DNA of 64,000 bases from Corynespora cassiicola (taxonomy: Eukaryota > Ascomycota > Dothideomycetes > Pleosporales > Corynesporascaceae). Location of the stretch: the NCBI GenBank assembly GCA_022059125.1, contig JAEUWY010000004.1:1-64000 (forward strand), in the 5' to 3' direction. Positions within the stretch are counted from its first letter, which is position 1, and each line of letters opens with the position of its first letter. This document shows, piece after piece, positions 21,342 to 33,185 of the stretch. A program made the translations under genes and the position numbers. The notes under the pieces are model-generated. The model saw only the letters and a list, made by a program, of their open reading frames with translations, was not told the DNA's origin and ran no database searches.

Positions 21342-24300
21342 TCAGCCACGTTTCACGAAACTGTTTTTTGGCACTCGTACGATCCAGTAGATTAATGCTG
21401 CCACAAGAATGTTGAATATGCAGTACCCCCACATGAGCCCAAAGTCTCGCCAACGGTGACCAAAGCTCATGTTCATACCTGCAAGGAACTCGTTGCTCTC
21501 CGAAATCCTGCAGTATTGACATATGCTGGAAGCCCCATCAACCAGATAGCCACCAACGCTGTGTATATATGGCGCCATGTACTCGCCACAAGTACTTCCA
21601 TTTGGTGCATTGAACTGCAGCAGCTCTGAAGTGGCACATGCAGCTGGAGCGTTGGCAAGACTAACGCTGAGGAAACCTTCCACCACATAGGTAAATGGAT
21701 TAGCATAGTACATGAAGACCCAGAATCCAGGGAGGTCTTCGGGACCAGCCAAAACACTGCGAAAATGTCAGATGCGAACTAGGTGCTTAATGAGCCAACT
21801 CACCCGCAAAATGCGAACATCAGTATGAAGAGTAAGTTAAGAAGCCCCCCCGCAACTTCAGCGCTTCCTATTCCAGCGATGATCAAATGTGCAAATGTGC
21901 TAGAAAATACGAAGAAAATCCAGCAAATAAGGAAGAGAGTGATTGCTCGCGAGTGGACAGCATCGGTCCACTCGGCATTTCGATCAAAGCGAAGGGGAAA
22001 GTACCAGAACAGGAACGAGAAGATGCCCATGACCTGGAAGTAACAGTCAGCTCTTTGCTTTATTATTTTTTTGATTTGATTCTTGGTAAAGAAAAGAGGG
22101 GGTGCGTACTGAATTCCACACCATTTCGACAACGACATTGGCTGCGAAAAATGCGATCCATGAATATGCTTTGGCAGGACGCTCTCTCGCTTCGTACATT
22201 GTACGCTGGGACACAAAGACTGGCATTATCTGCTGAACCATCTGACTGAAGATGAATAGGAAGATGTACACTCCAAACATCTGATTTTGAAGGCCACGTT
22301 CTGTATTTTCGTTGCCAATGAGGGCTAGACCAATGAAAAGTGCCTAGATTCATCATTACCATCAGCATCCGCAACAGCCAGCATCTCCTCTTCGAGAAAA
22401 CAGGTACTCACTGAGCCAAAGGTCAATAATGACTTTGAGAATATATAGGACGGGCTGCGCCAGTATTGCTGAAACGCTCTCTTAGTAACTTCGCGCATCT
22501 GAACACTAAAGTCCGCAGCAAATTCGGTGTAGGCCGATGGGTCGATTTCCCCAGAAGACCTGGCTGCTTTCTCGCTGAAAGCTTTCAATCGTCGCAATTC
22601 TTCTTGCACCGTCTGATACTCGCGACTTTGGCGCCACACAGATGGCCAATCAATCTCCGTGTGGGACTTGGGTGCGGCCCCGATGACTTCCAGCATATAT
22701 TCCGCCGGATTCTCGCCTTTCTGATGAGCAGTTGCTCCGTTGCGACAGAAGTAGTCCAAAAGAACGTGTGAATTCTTTCCAATATCTCCAAAGTATACAG
22801 TCCGGCCACCTTTGGCTAATAGGAGGAGTCGATCGAATCTTTGGAAAAGGGATGCTGATGGCTGGTGAATAGTGCAGAGTATAGCTTGGCCGCTTTGTGT
22901 CAACGTCTCCATTAGGTTACAAATTGACCACGATGTTTGAGAGTCGAGACCTGATGTGGGCTCGTCAAGGAACAATAGAAGCTCTGGCCTGGCAGCCAAT
23001 TCGACTCCTATGGTGGTCCTTTTCCTCTGCTCAATGTTCAATCCCTCACCGAGGTCGCCAATGACTGCATCAGCGTAGTCTCGCATACCAAGAAGGTCAA
23101 TGACAGTGTCAACATACGCCAATCTCTCCTCTTGATTATAGCGTTTCGGCTGTCGTAGCATCGCGCTGAACGTCAAAGCCTCCCGTACCGTTGCAGTGTG
23201 TAAATGGAGGTCTTGCTGAGTGACATATCCAGTCTTCCGTTGAAACGAAAAGTCGCGCATCTGTCCGTCGACAAGCATCTCTCCGGTGACTACTCCCATT
23301 GTGACACGGCTCGCCAAAACGTCAAGAAGAGTAGTTTTCCCGGCTCCCGATACACCCATCAAAGCCGTCAGAGTGCCTGGCTTTACCCAGCCATCCACAT
23401 GATCGAGAATGGTGCGCGATTTGCCCTTGACCTTCACCTCATAGCTTACGTCTTTCCAGTGAAACACAGAAGTTTGCTTTGCAAGATCTCTGGCTTTTTC
23501 CTCAGAATTTCTGTTTTCCGGCATGTGTTGCGAACTGTCCAGACAGGTCTCGACATCCGCTGGGGCTCCTCGCAGTTTCTTCAAAGCCTTTCGGGTAAAC
23601 ACAAGCACTTCGCCTTTCGATCGCTCCGAAGTTACGAGCCCAGTCGCAATCAAATACAAACCCATGAAAAAGATGGTGATAGCTACCAGGATGCCAAAGT
23701 TGCGCCAGCGGTGACTATCTTCAAAGCCGTAAACAATCCGAAGGTGATCATCCCCACGGACAAAGCTAGCTCCTGCAGATGCTCCGATAGAATCACAAAT
23801 GCGTCCTTCAGGTAAAATCTCAGACAATGAGTACTCTGGACCTGCAGGCACAAACTTGGCGCAGCTGAAGTTTTGTCCGACGAACTCGTTCAAAGCAAGA
23901 CTCTCTTGAGCATAGAAGACTGGATTTGCCCAACGAAGCCAGCCCATCCAATCGCTCAGGTAAGACTCGGGGATTGCGAATCCACTGAAAAGCATCAGAG
24001 TAAGCAAAATGATTGCAGATGGTGCAAGCGCTTGCGATGTTGTTTTGGTTATCGAACCAAGGAAACGGAAGATCATCGACATAGAGATTGTAACGGTAAA
24101 CGAGACGAGTACAAAGAAGAAGAATGGCCCAGTAGAATCTCTCCGCAGGCTTGTCATGAAGTAAATGGGGACATTGATGAAGAGCGCGTTTAGAAGCTTG
24201 TAAGGAAGATCCACAATCATGGCGGCCGAAGCCTCCGCGCTTGGATGATATAGCGCATACCGCGATTGCTTTTCGATGATCTTCCGCTTGGCGTATAGCG

Positions 24301-26004
24301 TGAGGATTTCGAGCATGCTTCCCATGGCATTTATTAGAATCGAATAAAAGATCAAAAGGTTCCGGTTGTAGAGATTTGACGAATTAGATGGTAAGTTGTA
24401 AAATATGCTTGCGATAATAAGCGACTCAAAGCAATTGGTGGTTAACATGGTGAGTGTCATCCATGGCTCGCTTATCAAGAGTTTGAAACTACGCCAAAGA
24501 TTGAGCCTGACCTGTTGCGGGAAGGACAAGGTAAAAGGCGATGACGGTCGTTGGTATTTGGATTGATGTGCGCGTCTGGTGGTAAGAAACTGCTCATGTT
24601 GATTCCCGTCGAACGGGTGCAAGGTGTTGAAAGTGTCAATGTCGGTCTTGAGTTTGGCTCGTTCTCTGCTCTCCTCCCAACAGCAAGCGAATTCTGTGGG
24701 GCTACGTGGTGGTGGTTTCCCGCTCCATCCGGGTCGAATCTGGCGTTCAGAGCCACTTGTCATCGAAGTCAAGAAGTCGGCAGTCGTTTTTTGCTCCGGA
24801 CAATGGAAACCGAGGTTTTCGAAATAAGCCTTGGCGTCCGTGGCTCGTCCAAAGTAAATTTGGTGTCCTTGATAGAGCACAATCACCTTATCAAAGAGCT
24901 TACTGAAGTTAGCAAAATCTGTTAAGAGATTCTACGGCCAATTGGGCATGATAACATAAATTATCAGCGAAAGAAACATACCCGGTAGGCTTCTTCGGGA
25001 GCTTGATAGATGGCCAGACAGGAAGTAACCCCAAAAACGTCGGCCTGTGTTCGAAGAGTGCGACAAAACTCAATGGCGTTGGCAGAGTCTAGGCCTCGAG
25101 TGCTATTGTCCCAGCACTGCAAAGGTGAATAGCTCAAGAGAGCCTCGGCGATACTAACACGTTTACGTTCGCCGCCACTTATTCCACGAACAAAGTCGTC
25201 GCCCACTCTAGTGTCTTTGGTGTGGGATATCCCCAGCATTGCCATGACCACGTCTCTCAAATGCTCGGCATAATAATGTTTTGAGATGCTACTTGGTAGA
25301 TCCATGTTTTGTGGACATCTCGCTCGAGCGGCAAAGTATAGCGTGTCCGCGACGGTGAGATATGGGAAGTGGTAGTCGAACTCGGAGTTGTAAATGGCCT
25401 CGCCTCTAAATGTCGTTTGCACTTCCTCAGGGCGTATGCCCTGGTAGTTGATCTCTGTATCCTCTGTAACTTTAAACCCGGAAGTTTCTCCGGCAATGGT
25501 CTTCAGCAGAGTTGTCGCGCCAGATCCAGGGGGGCCCAGAACGGCAAGCAGCTCACCGCTCTGTACAACACCATCAAGACCTTTCAGTATGTCGATGCGC
25601 TGTCTACTTTTTGGTGCGAGGATACTTCTAGCCATAGTCGCAGCGTCGAGAAAGAAATTTCCAACAGTCTTTTGGTAGTCCATGGTAGACCCCAAACCGT
25701 AGACATTGAGGTTGCGAAACGCGAATCCGATTGCGTTTGGAGGGTTTCCAAGCAATGCCTTTGTTTGAGTTTTGTAGAATGAGCGCGACCACAGGCGAGC
25801 GTCGAAATCTGGACTATCAGGGTCGAGGGATTTATCCGAAGGTTCAGGAAACAGATGGTGCACTCTTCCTTGAGACATTGAGGTCAACCGTCGGGCGAGC
25901 TCATGGATCTCGTCCACCATGGAGGCTTCACTCTCCGAAGTGTTGGAGCTGGCGTCTGCGGGCTCATGTTGCGAGATGGATTGGCAATTCTTGGGCGACG
26001 ACAT
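21342..26004 (-). CDS. PDR-type (ABCG) full-size ABC transporter
   Basis: Five exons read from 26004: 24982-26004, 22412-24898, 22110-22343, 21804-22033 and 21342-21756; 1462 residues, normal for the family. Intron 1 (83 nt) uses the acceptor TAAG and yields EEAYRLFDKV, exactly the family sequence. NBD1 has a degenerate Walker A GPPGSGATTLLKT (no Lys, normal in fungal PDR pumps), signature RGISGGERKRVSIAEAL and a Walker B with Asn (CWDNSTRGLD). NBD2 is canonical: GVSGAGKTTLLD, LNIEQRKRTTIGVEL, LLLFLDEPTSGLD. Each is followed by six membrane helices, giving the (NBD-TMD)x2 order. Predicted role: ATP-driven efflux of lipophilic drugs or metabolites at the plasma membrane. It is divergent from a Zn2Cys6 regulator 384 bp away, which may control it. 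Confidence 0.95.
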
Positions 26005-26388
26005 TTGATCAGAGGCGTGCAGGTGTTGGGGTCGCTGCTCTTCGAACGTGGTAAAGAAAATCCCAATGTCCTCCGAAGTCTTATAATGTGGGCCTCCATA
26101 GGGCCCCGGTCCGCAATGAAAAATCTATACATCTCGTCTGCTTTGCGCTGAAGCTTGGTGGCTCGTGTGGAGAGTGATGGAGGAACGAGTGGCGCTAGTG
26201 CTTTGAGTGGAGCGGGACCTTGCAGGGATTGCGCACATTCGGAATGTGCGAAGGTCCAGTTCCGCGGGGACGCTGGCCCGACAGCAGCGGCTTGCAGTCG
26301 GCGAAGCAACGACATACATGCTTCACATTTCCATCTCGGTTCGCGTACATTGAGCTCCGTGTCCATCAGCTCTTGATCACGAGTGGTT
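26005..26388. promoter_or_regulatory. Shared divergent promoter of ABC transporter and Zn2Cys6 factor
   Basis: 384 bp between the two start codons (ABC gene leftward, factor rightward). A 161-codon minus frame covers it but overlaps the ABC start out of frame and has no domain, so it is taken as chance. CCG/CGG triplets of the kind bound by Zn2Cys6 factors occur (for example 26105-26113 and 26155-26190), but no clear spaced pair can be claimed. Confidence 0.45.
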
Positions 26389-28567
26389 ATGGCGCAGGAA
26401 GAGACCGTTGTAATCGACGGCCTTTCGGTAAGTCCGAATCTCGGTCGTCTGTGACATGACAGCCACCGACCCTGCCGCGTTCAGCCTGCACTTTTGTGTC
26501 TTCGTACCTTTAGTGGTCCTTTAGTAATCTTTGGAATCCTTAGTGTACCAACTGTAGAAGAAAGAAGGTATGATTTGATGCATGACATCGTCGCCTGTCG
26601 ACTCACTCGACGGCCACTTAGGTCAGGTGTAGTCGGACCACTCCCAAATGCGATCGTTGCAGCACCTATAACTTCTCATGCCAATATCCACGAAGAAAAA
26701 CAAGAAAATCAGCAAAAGATAGATCCGAATCCAGCAGGTAGGGGTATTCTAAGAGCGTGCGGCTCCAGCAGGTTGCTTACATTAGGAAGTGGCGACGGCA
26801 CATTATCTCTGATCCTTGGCCGGCTGCAACGCATCGAGGAGAGCTACACATTCACGGCGTCCAATCCTACATCTGCTACAGACCAACAAGTTGTTGGCAG
26901 CCCTACCGCATACGTGTCACCGCGAGGCATCCTTGGCGAACATGACCATTCACGATTTCTTTCACACCCCCCGGTGTCTTCATACGAAAACACGTCGCCG
27001 CAGAGTGCACCTCACATAGCCTTCGATTGTCACTCCATCGATGCGCCTCCTGTTGATGTGGCTTCGGCTCTCAGTGACACGTTTGATAGGGTCCGAGATC
27101 AGCGACTGCGGTTGACACTCGGCTCTCATGCCATGGCAACTCAAGGGATAGAGATACCTTCAGACCTTGCCAAAACATGGATTCGTAGTGAGTCTGTAGG
27201 CATGGTCCTTTACGTTAGCCGTGTTCTGACAACACAGATTATTTTACCTACGAGGCTACTGAGACATTCCTGAGTCTTGTCGATCGGAAAACTATCGAAA
27301 TGATACCTGACCTGCTCGATACGAAGCATGTTCGACTCGATCCTTGTATTCTCATCCTGTATTACGTGATTCTTTGGCGAGGATGTTTCATCTTGAATAC
27401 AAGATCCTATTCGAGCTCAGATGGTTGCTATGCGGGGCAGTTGTACCTGTGTTGTCTCCGAATCATACCCATCTGGCAGCGAGAGGCGACGGGCTGCGTC
27501 ACCGATTTTGTCGCCGCTATTTTCATGGTACGCATATTTCCCATTCTCTGAATAATCCCTCGATTGACATATTCTAGACCGGTATATCAAACGAATCCTT
27601 CGACTACGAGACAAGCGTAGAGATGCACAAGCTGGCATGCGAGTACGGAAAAGGCCTCCAGATGCACGTTCTCGATGGGAGCGGCAACCCCATGGCAGCC
27701 GGGCCATCGTGGACCGACAACGATAGAAGGGGAATGTGGGAGCTTTTTCAGACAGATTTGTTCTATCATCTGATCTACAATAAGCCCGCGTCACTTCTTC
27801 GCCATCTTGGAGACTGGAGGGTCAATCTGCCTTGGCTTTCACTAGGCTCTTCGCCGGACAACAGCGCTCCGCTATCGACCATTGCTTTCTTGGTTCGCAG
27901 TCGGTTGACTTTCATCCTCATAGAATTTTTCCAGAAACTGAAAACACTGGACACCGAGCCGGAGGCCATAGCAACAATTGAGCCACTATGCCACCAAGTT
28001 GAGCTCTTGTTGAAGGAATGGAGTATCGCAAGTCAACCTACCTTGCCTCCTGGGAACAACGCACTGACACAGTCTTAGGAAGCCTGGCTCGATCGCTCCA
28101 GTCACGACCAAATGAACCTTTGGATACTGTCAGGCCTCATTCTCACCGGGTACACTTGCATACTCTACATGCTCCGCAAAGCCACGCTGTTGAACTCGAA
28201 CTCGCCCAACCCCGCCGTAGGCAACATACCGCGGACAGATCTCGCGCTTCGAGCCTCCCGTCGTCTGCTGAAGCTGACGTACCAGATGCTGCATGTTTGG
28301 AAATTCCCCGCAATCGAGGCGATCTCCTACATTCTCGGCGCCTACCGAGCGCACATTGCGTACGCGACTGTCGCGAGTAATGCTTTGGAAGCGCCTCACG
28401 CCGAACACGTGGCGGCTGATCTGGAGCTCTTAGATGGCGTTGCATCCACAATCGAAAATGTTGCTTCTGGAGAAAAAGATTTTGCGCCTCTTGCGCGGGC
28501 CATGAGGATGCTCAATGCAGACATTAGGAGCAAAGCCGAAACGGTCGAAACTATACAGGAAAGTTAA
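26389..28567 (+). CDS. Zn2Cys6 fungal-specific transcription factor
   Basis: Seven exons assembled by phase: 26389-26427, 26544-26567, 26622-26737, 26790-27187, 27238-27527, 27578-28022 and 28083-28567; 598 residues. Exon 1 encodes MAQEETVVIDGLS, and the cluster is built from exons 2 and 3: CTNCRRRKK then VRCSRTTPKCDRCSTYNF and SCQYPRRK, giving all six zinc-binding cysteines. A short leucine-rich helix (LSLILGRLQRIEE) follows, then the fungal middle-homology region (IPSDLAKTWIRNYFTYEATETFLSLV to the C-terminus). The 24-nt exon 2 is unusually small. The exon 3/4 and exon 6/7 junctions (acceptors GAAG at 26789 and 28082) are in phase but less certain. It probably regulates the adjacent ABC pump. 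Confidence 0.8.
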
Positions 28568-28632
28568 TTAACAGATATATATTGTCATTTTTATATAGAA
28601 ATCTAATCAATAAGCTTGTTGGAATGTCAATG

Positions 28633-30188
28633 TTACGCGATCCACCTCTGCTCATTCGTCCCAGCCATCTTCTTGTTCAGCCTCCGATAGTACATCATGA
28701 GACAAAAGCTCAGCACCCCGCTGGTGAGGATGAACGCAGCGTTGACTGCATGCCCGAGCCTATAAAATGGCGCATCTTGAGCCCGATAAATCCAAACGCC
28801 AATGATCTGGCCAGGGCCCGAAAAGGCAATGTTCAAGGCCGTCGAAAGCGATCCGGCGGTTGTGGTACGCACATTGTCCCCGACCCAGGCACAGAGCGAT
28901 GGCAGCCCGCCAAAGACGCCTGAGCATGCGATTATGAGCATGACATAGCGGGCTGTGTATGCCGTTCCGGGGAGTGCGGCTTGGATGATGAATGCGACGC
29001 CAGCAACCAAGCAAGAGATGCAGGCAACCATGCCTCGAGTCTTGTACCGGTCCGAAATCATGGCCGCAAGAAATGTCACCACATATGCAACAGCATAGGG
29101 TGGAACTGTGAACAGCTGGGCTTGCAAGTCCTTGTATCCGAGGCCAGCGACGATGGTGGGGGAGAAGAGCGAGAGCGAGGCCACGGTGACGCCAACTCCC
29201 ATGTAGATGATGTAGTGCACGTAAAGACGCCAGGTTGTGAGACAGTCTTTGATCTCAGCCCAGTTGAGCTTCTTATCCTCGCTATGCCCTCGTTAGATTT
29301 GACACAGATATCTGAGCATCGATACGTACCCAGCGCCCGCATTGACTCCCAGGCGATCTCTTTGCATCTGTTTTTCCTCTTCTGTGAGCCATGAGGCATG
29401 CTCGGGGTAACTCGGTAGCCAAAAGAACACGCCAAAGCCAACAACAACTGCAGCATGTCAGTCAGACCACTCGTCCAGATGGTGTTCATCCCTACCTGTA
29501 AGGCATCCTTCAAGAATAAACAGCCATCTCCACCCTTCCAATCCTCCAGCGCCGTTCATGTGGCCTACGCCATAGGCCAGGGCTCCCCCAAAGGCCCCCG
29601 CAAGAGTGGCGCTGCAGAGGAAGGCGGCAATACGCGTGGCTCTTTCTTCCTGCTTGTACCACAGGCTAAAGTAGAAGATGAGTCCTGGGAAAGCTCCGGC
29701 CTCGGCTGCACCAAGGAGGAAGCGCAGCGCGGTGACGCCTGCAAAATTGTGAGTTCCTGCTATTCCGGCGCAGAGCGAACCAAAGGCAATGACGAGGAAC
29801 CCGATCCACTTGTTCGGGGATATAATCTTGAGCGCGAGATTAGACGGGGCCTCGAACACCGAATACGCGACCAGGAAGACCATCAAAGCGATTGTGAATT
29901 GGTAGTTGGACATGTTGTTAGTTTGTTGCATAGTGTCGTTGGTGGATGAGTTTAGAATCTTTGCATTGCCAATGTTGGAGCGGTCGAGGTAGCAGAGGAG
30001 GTAGATGATTGCGGTGATGGGGAGTAAGCGGATGTCGATCTTTCGAACCATTCTGCCATCATCAACATCGTGGTTTTTGTTATCCACATGACGACTCACT
30101 TCTTCTCCAGCTCTGGGTCAATGAGTGGCTGGAAGGAAGCCTTGTCATCGACAGCCTCCACCATCTCCACGTCGCGCTTCTCATCCAT
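28633..30188 (-). CDS. MFS anion:cation symporter (Dal5/Tna1 type)
   Basis: Four exons read from 30188: 30100-30188, 29496-30052, 29330-29447 and 28633-29281; introns 47-48 nt; 470 residues. Family marks: KIDIRLLPITAIIYLLCYLDRSNIGNAK at helix 1 (split here only for reference), FLLGAAEAGAFPGLIFYFSLWY at helix 4-5, WRWLFILEG at helix 6, FWLPSYPEHASWLTEEEK in the central loop. This is the allantoate/nicotinate/pantothenate-type permease group. Twelve membrane helices are expected. The exact substrate cannot be read from sequence. It is convergent with the Zn2Cys6 factor, with only 65 bp between stop codons. Confidence 0.92.
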
Positions 30189-30768
30189 AGTGCCAGGAAA
30201 GCTATCCAAATCTCAATGTAGACTTGAATGATAGTGCTGAGGAGCACTGACGATAATGTTTTATGTTGGCCGACGATCCACCTTTTATCAACTCACGATG
30301 CGGGGGATATAGCCGAGATCTGGGGTTTGCGGGGCCCCACAAATGCATAAGGTCTTTTGATCGGATATAGCTCTGATTGCATGGAAAGTCACAATGTATG
30401 GGGACGCTATGATCATTACGAGGACGCCGCGTGGTGTAGTGCATGATGGGCGCGCTCGGCAGTATGGCTGTTGATCGGAGGGAGCCCAATGTCCCCGAGA
30501 TGGCCGGAAAAGGGTACCCATCAACGTAAGAACCTCTCACCACTTCCGGAAATGAGCAATACTCCCCGCCTCGTTATATCTCTATGCCGATCTTTTTCTC
30601 ATTTCAGTATAAGCTGGCTTCTGTCCAGTGCAAGGAAACCGTATGGCATGTGTTCCAAATCTCAATCGGTTTTCACACGCCGAGCATCAAGTGCTTCTAT
30701 CGCTCAGGACCGTTACCACATCACTAGAGTAGTCGTTCGCTCGGTAGGGAAAGACAAACATGTTTCAT
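30189..30768. other. Intergenic, no gene seen
   Basis: Upstream region of the MFS permease and 3' flank of the BCKDH gene. Frames of about 110 codons here have no recognisable content. Confidence 0.5.
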
Positions 30769-32023
30769 TTAATAGTCTATCGTCTTCTTGATTGCATCGT
30801 ATACCCCTGATCTTGTTAGCCTGGTGGCTCATGATTGGGATTGAAGCCATAATGTACTCACTTGTGACATCGGGAATAATAAACTTTTCGTAAACCAGGC
30901 CCGTGTGAGTGGCCCAGCCAGTCACTCTCTTCACCGGGGCCTCTAGCCTCAAAAACGCCTTTTCTTGGATGGTTGCAGCAACCTCGGCGCCGACGCCGGC
31001 ATTCATCATGCTCTCGTGCACAACGATGGCTCTACCAGTCTTCTTGACGCTTTCCAAGACGGTTTCACGATCCCAGGGGTATATGGTCCTCAAGTCGATC
31101 AACTCGACGCTGCAGCCAAAGTCCTTTTCTGCTGCGGCGATGGCGGCTGAGCAAGTGTACAGCGGTGTGCCGTATGAGATTATGGTGACGTCTTTCCCAG
31201 GCTTGAGAACTTCTGCCTTGTCCAGCGGAAGGTCATATGCGCCCACTGGCACTTGCTCAACGGCAGCTCGGTAGAGTACCTTTGGCTCCATGAAGATGAC
31301 AGGGTCATTGGTGCGAACGGCAGAAAGGAGGAGGCCCTTTGCCTGGACGGGAGAACGAGGAATCACGACATGCAGGCCGGGGATGTGAGAGAAGAGAGAC
31401 TCGGGAGACTGGGAATGGTATAAAGCGCCATGGCCCACGACGCCCATGGGCATCCGGATGACCAGACCTCCGCAGTTGACACCGGTAGCTCCCGACCTGT
31501 ACCTGTACTTGGCGGCCTCGTTGACGATTTGGTCAAAGGCAGGAAACACGTAGTCTGCAAACTGGATTTCGGCCACGGGCCGCATCCCCTCGGCGGCGGC
31601 CCCGATGGCGAAACCCACAAGGCCCTGCTCGCTCAGCGGCGTGTTGAAGACGCGCTCGGTGCCAAAGTCTGCGGCGAGGTTCATGGTACAGCGGAAGACG
31701 CCTCCAAACTGTATGTCCTCTCCAAAGACGAGCACCCTCTCGTCCGTCTGCAGGGCATGACGCAGGGCCTCGTTGACGGCCGTGTAGAGGTTGATGCGCT
31801 TGGTCTGGCCGCCGCGCACATGTTCGGGTAGCTCGGGATTGGCGAGAGCAGCGCGAGAGGTGTGGTTCAAAATGGACGTGGTATCGTACTCTACAGAGCC
31901 ATTGAGGCGTGCGCCGGCGGCGGCTGACGACCAGCGGTGCTGCGGGCGGGCAATACGGCGAGGGGAGAGGTGCGAGCGAAGACAGCGAGACAGGCCGCGG
32001 AAAGAGGGTGCTATTGAAGTCAT
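30769..32023 (-). CDS. Branched-chain 2-oxoacid dehydrogenase E1 beta subunit
   Basis: Two exons read from 32023: 30862-32023 and 30769-30806, 55-nt intron; 399 residues. The intron joins PDVT to RVYDAIKKTIDY, the family's C-terminus. An Arg-rich, acid-free N-terminus (about residues 1-37: SFRGLSRCLRSHLSPRRIAR) is a mitochondrial presequence, favouring this ATG over the in-frame one upstream. The transketolase-pyrimidine-binding domain includes EDIQFGGVFRCTM, LSEQGLVGFAIGAAAEG and AEIQFADYVFPAFDQIVNEAAKYRYRS; the C-terminal transketolase domain has ELIDLRTIYPWD and HESMMNAGVGAEVA. It pairs with E1 alpha (encoded elsewhere) to oxidatively decarboxylate 2-oxoacids from Leu, Ile and Val in mitochondria. 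FGGVFRC distinguishes it from pyruvate dehydrogenase E1 beta. Confidence 0.95.
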
Positions 32024-33185
32024 TGTGAAGAAAAGGGCACCGAAGTCGTACGCATAGCCGGAACAGAGAAATTGGCCAGCGAGTGGGCGACGGGATATGT
32101 TTGTTGCAAGATGCATGGCGGTTACCAGCGGCTCTGGAGGAAGCGAGGTTAGGGCGGGACACTCCACGGGGTAGGGCGGGACGGGTCAAGGAGCCCCAGG
32201 GTGCAGGTCACGGGACGTCGAGGCGGCGGCATGCCGAAGCTGCCGGACCGGCTCGAGAGGAAAACAAAGGTTGGGGAAAGAGCAAGCAGTGGCAGCAGCA
32301 GAGGAAAGCGTGATGGGCAAGCCACAGCGCCACCTGCCTGTTGCGGACGGCACGTGATGTGCCCCAGGACGGGCGGGCAGGCGCACTCGCCCTACCCAGC
32401 CTGCTGCGAGACCGCGTCTCATGCAACTTGCGACGTCGTCCATCTGGCGGACATGGTCGTGGATTGCCTAACCGCCAGGGCCCAAGCTCGCGAGGACGAG
32501 AGGTACCCAGGTACCTAGGAGCATCATGCCTATCTAGACCACCCGGTGTGGCTGGAGTGGCTGGCATGACGCAACGCGCCGCCGCCGACCCACCGAACAG
32601 CTGCCGGCCCGACTGGACCTCAACACTACTGTGGCCTGCAATCATCGTGCAGCGGGTAATGGGCACAAGCAGAGGGGCGCTGCTTCAAAAGAAAACACCC
32701 ACTTTGGGCATGCCAGCATGCCAGGTGCTGCATCTTGTCTGCGAGCGTGCCAATGCTGAGCGGCAGCCCGGCAATGCCCTTGCCCTCGGACCCCTGCCGC
32801 CCAGGAGGGCACAGGGAGGGGAAGCAGGGCTCGCGGCCTCATCGTCGGAGCAGCACCAGAGGGAGAGAGACCGGATTCAGACCACAGCCTCAGCGCCTGC
32901 GCCTGAGTAATGTGCTTCTAATCGGCCTCGAGTGGATTCGGCGCAAAAACTCAGACGCATCGCCCGTCGCTTTTTCGCCTTGCCGCCCCACTGCGCAGTC
33001 ATTGACCTCAAAGGGTGTCCCCCGTCGCGTTGCCCGTCGTGCCCGTCCCGCCCGCTCGGACCCCAAGCACCGCCCAGGGCCCTCACAAACTCGACGCTGC
33101 TCCAACTGCTCCTCCTCTCTCCCTCCTCCACCCATCCTCACTCGCCCATCCCCCCAAGCCCCAACGAGGCCCCCTCATCCAGTGT
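32024..33185. other. GC-rich divergent intergenic region
   Basis: 1.16 kb between the BCKDH gene (leftward) and the Mam3-like gene (rightward). G+C-rich, so long chance frames appear on both strands, for example 32735-33499; these are Arg/Pro/Ser-rich without domains. Pyrimidine-rich tract at about 33110-33180 just before the Mam3-like ATG. No protein gene supported. Confidence 0.55.

Noticed and set aside
25884..26366. 160-codon minus frame upstream of the ABC gene
   Set aside because: Overlaps the true ABC start in a different frame and shows no domain; it covers the divergent promoter.
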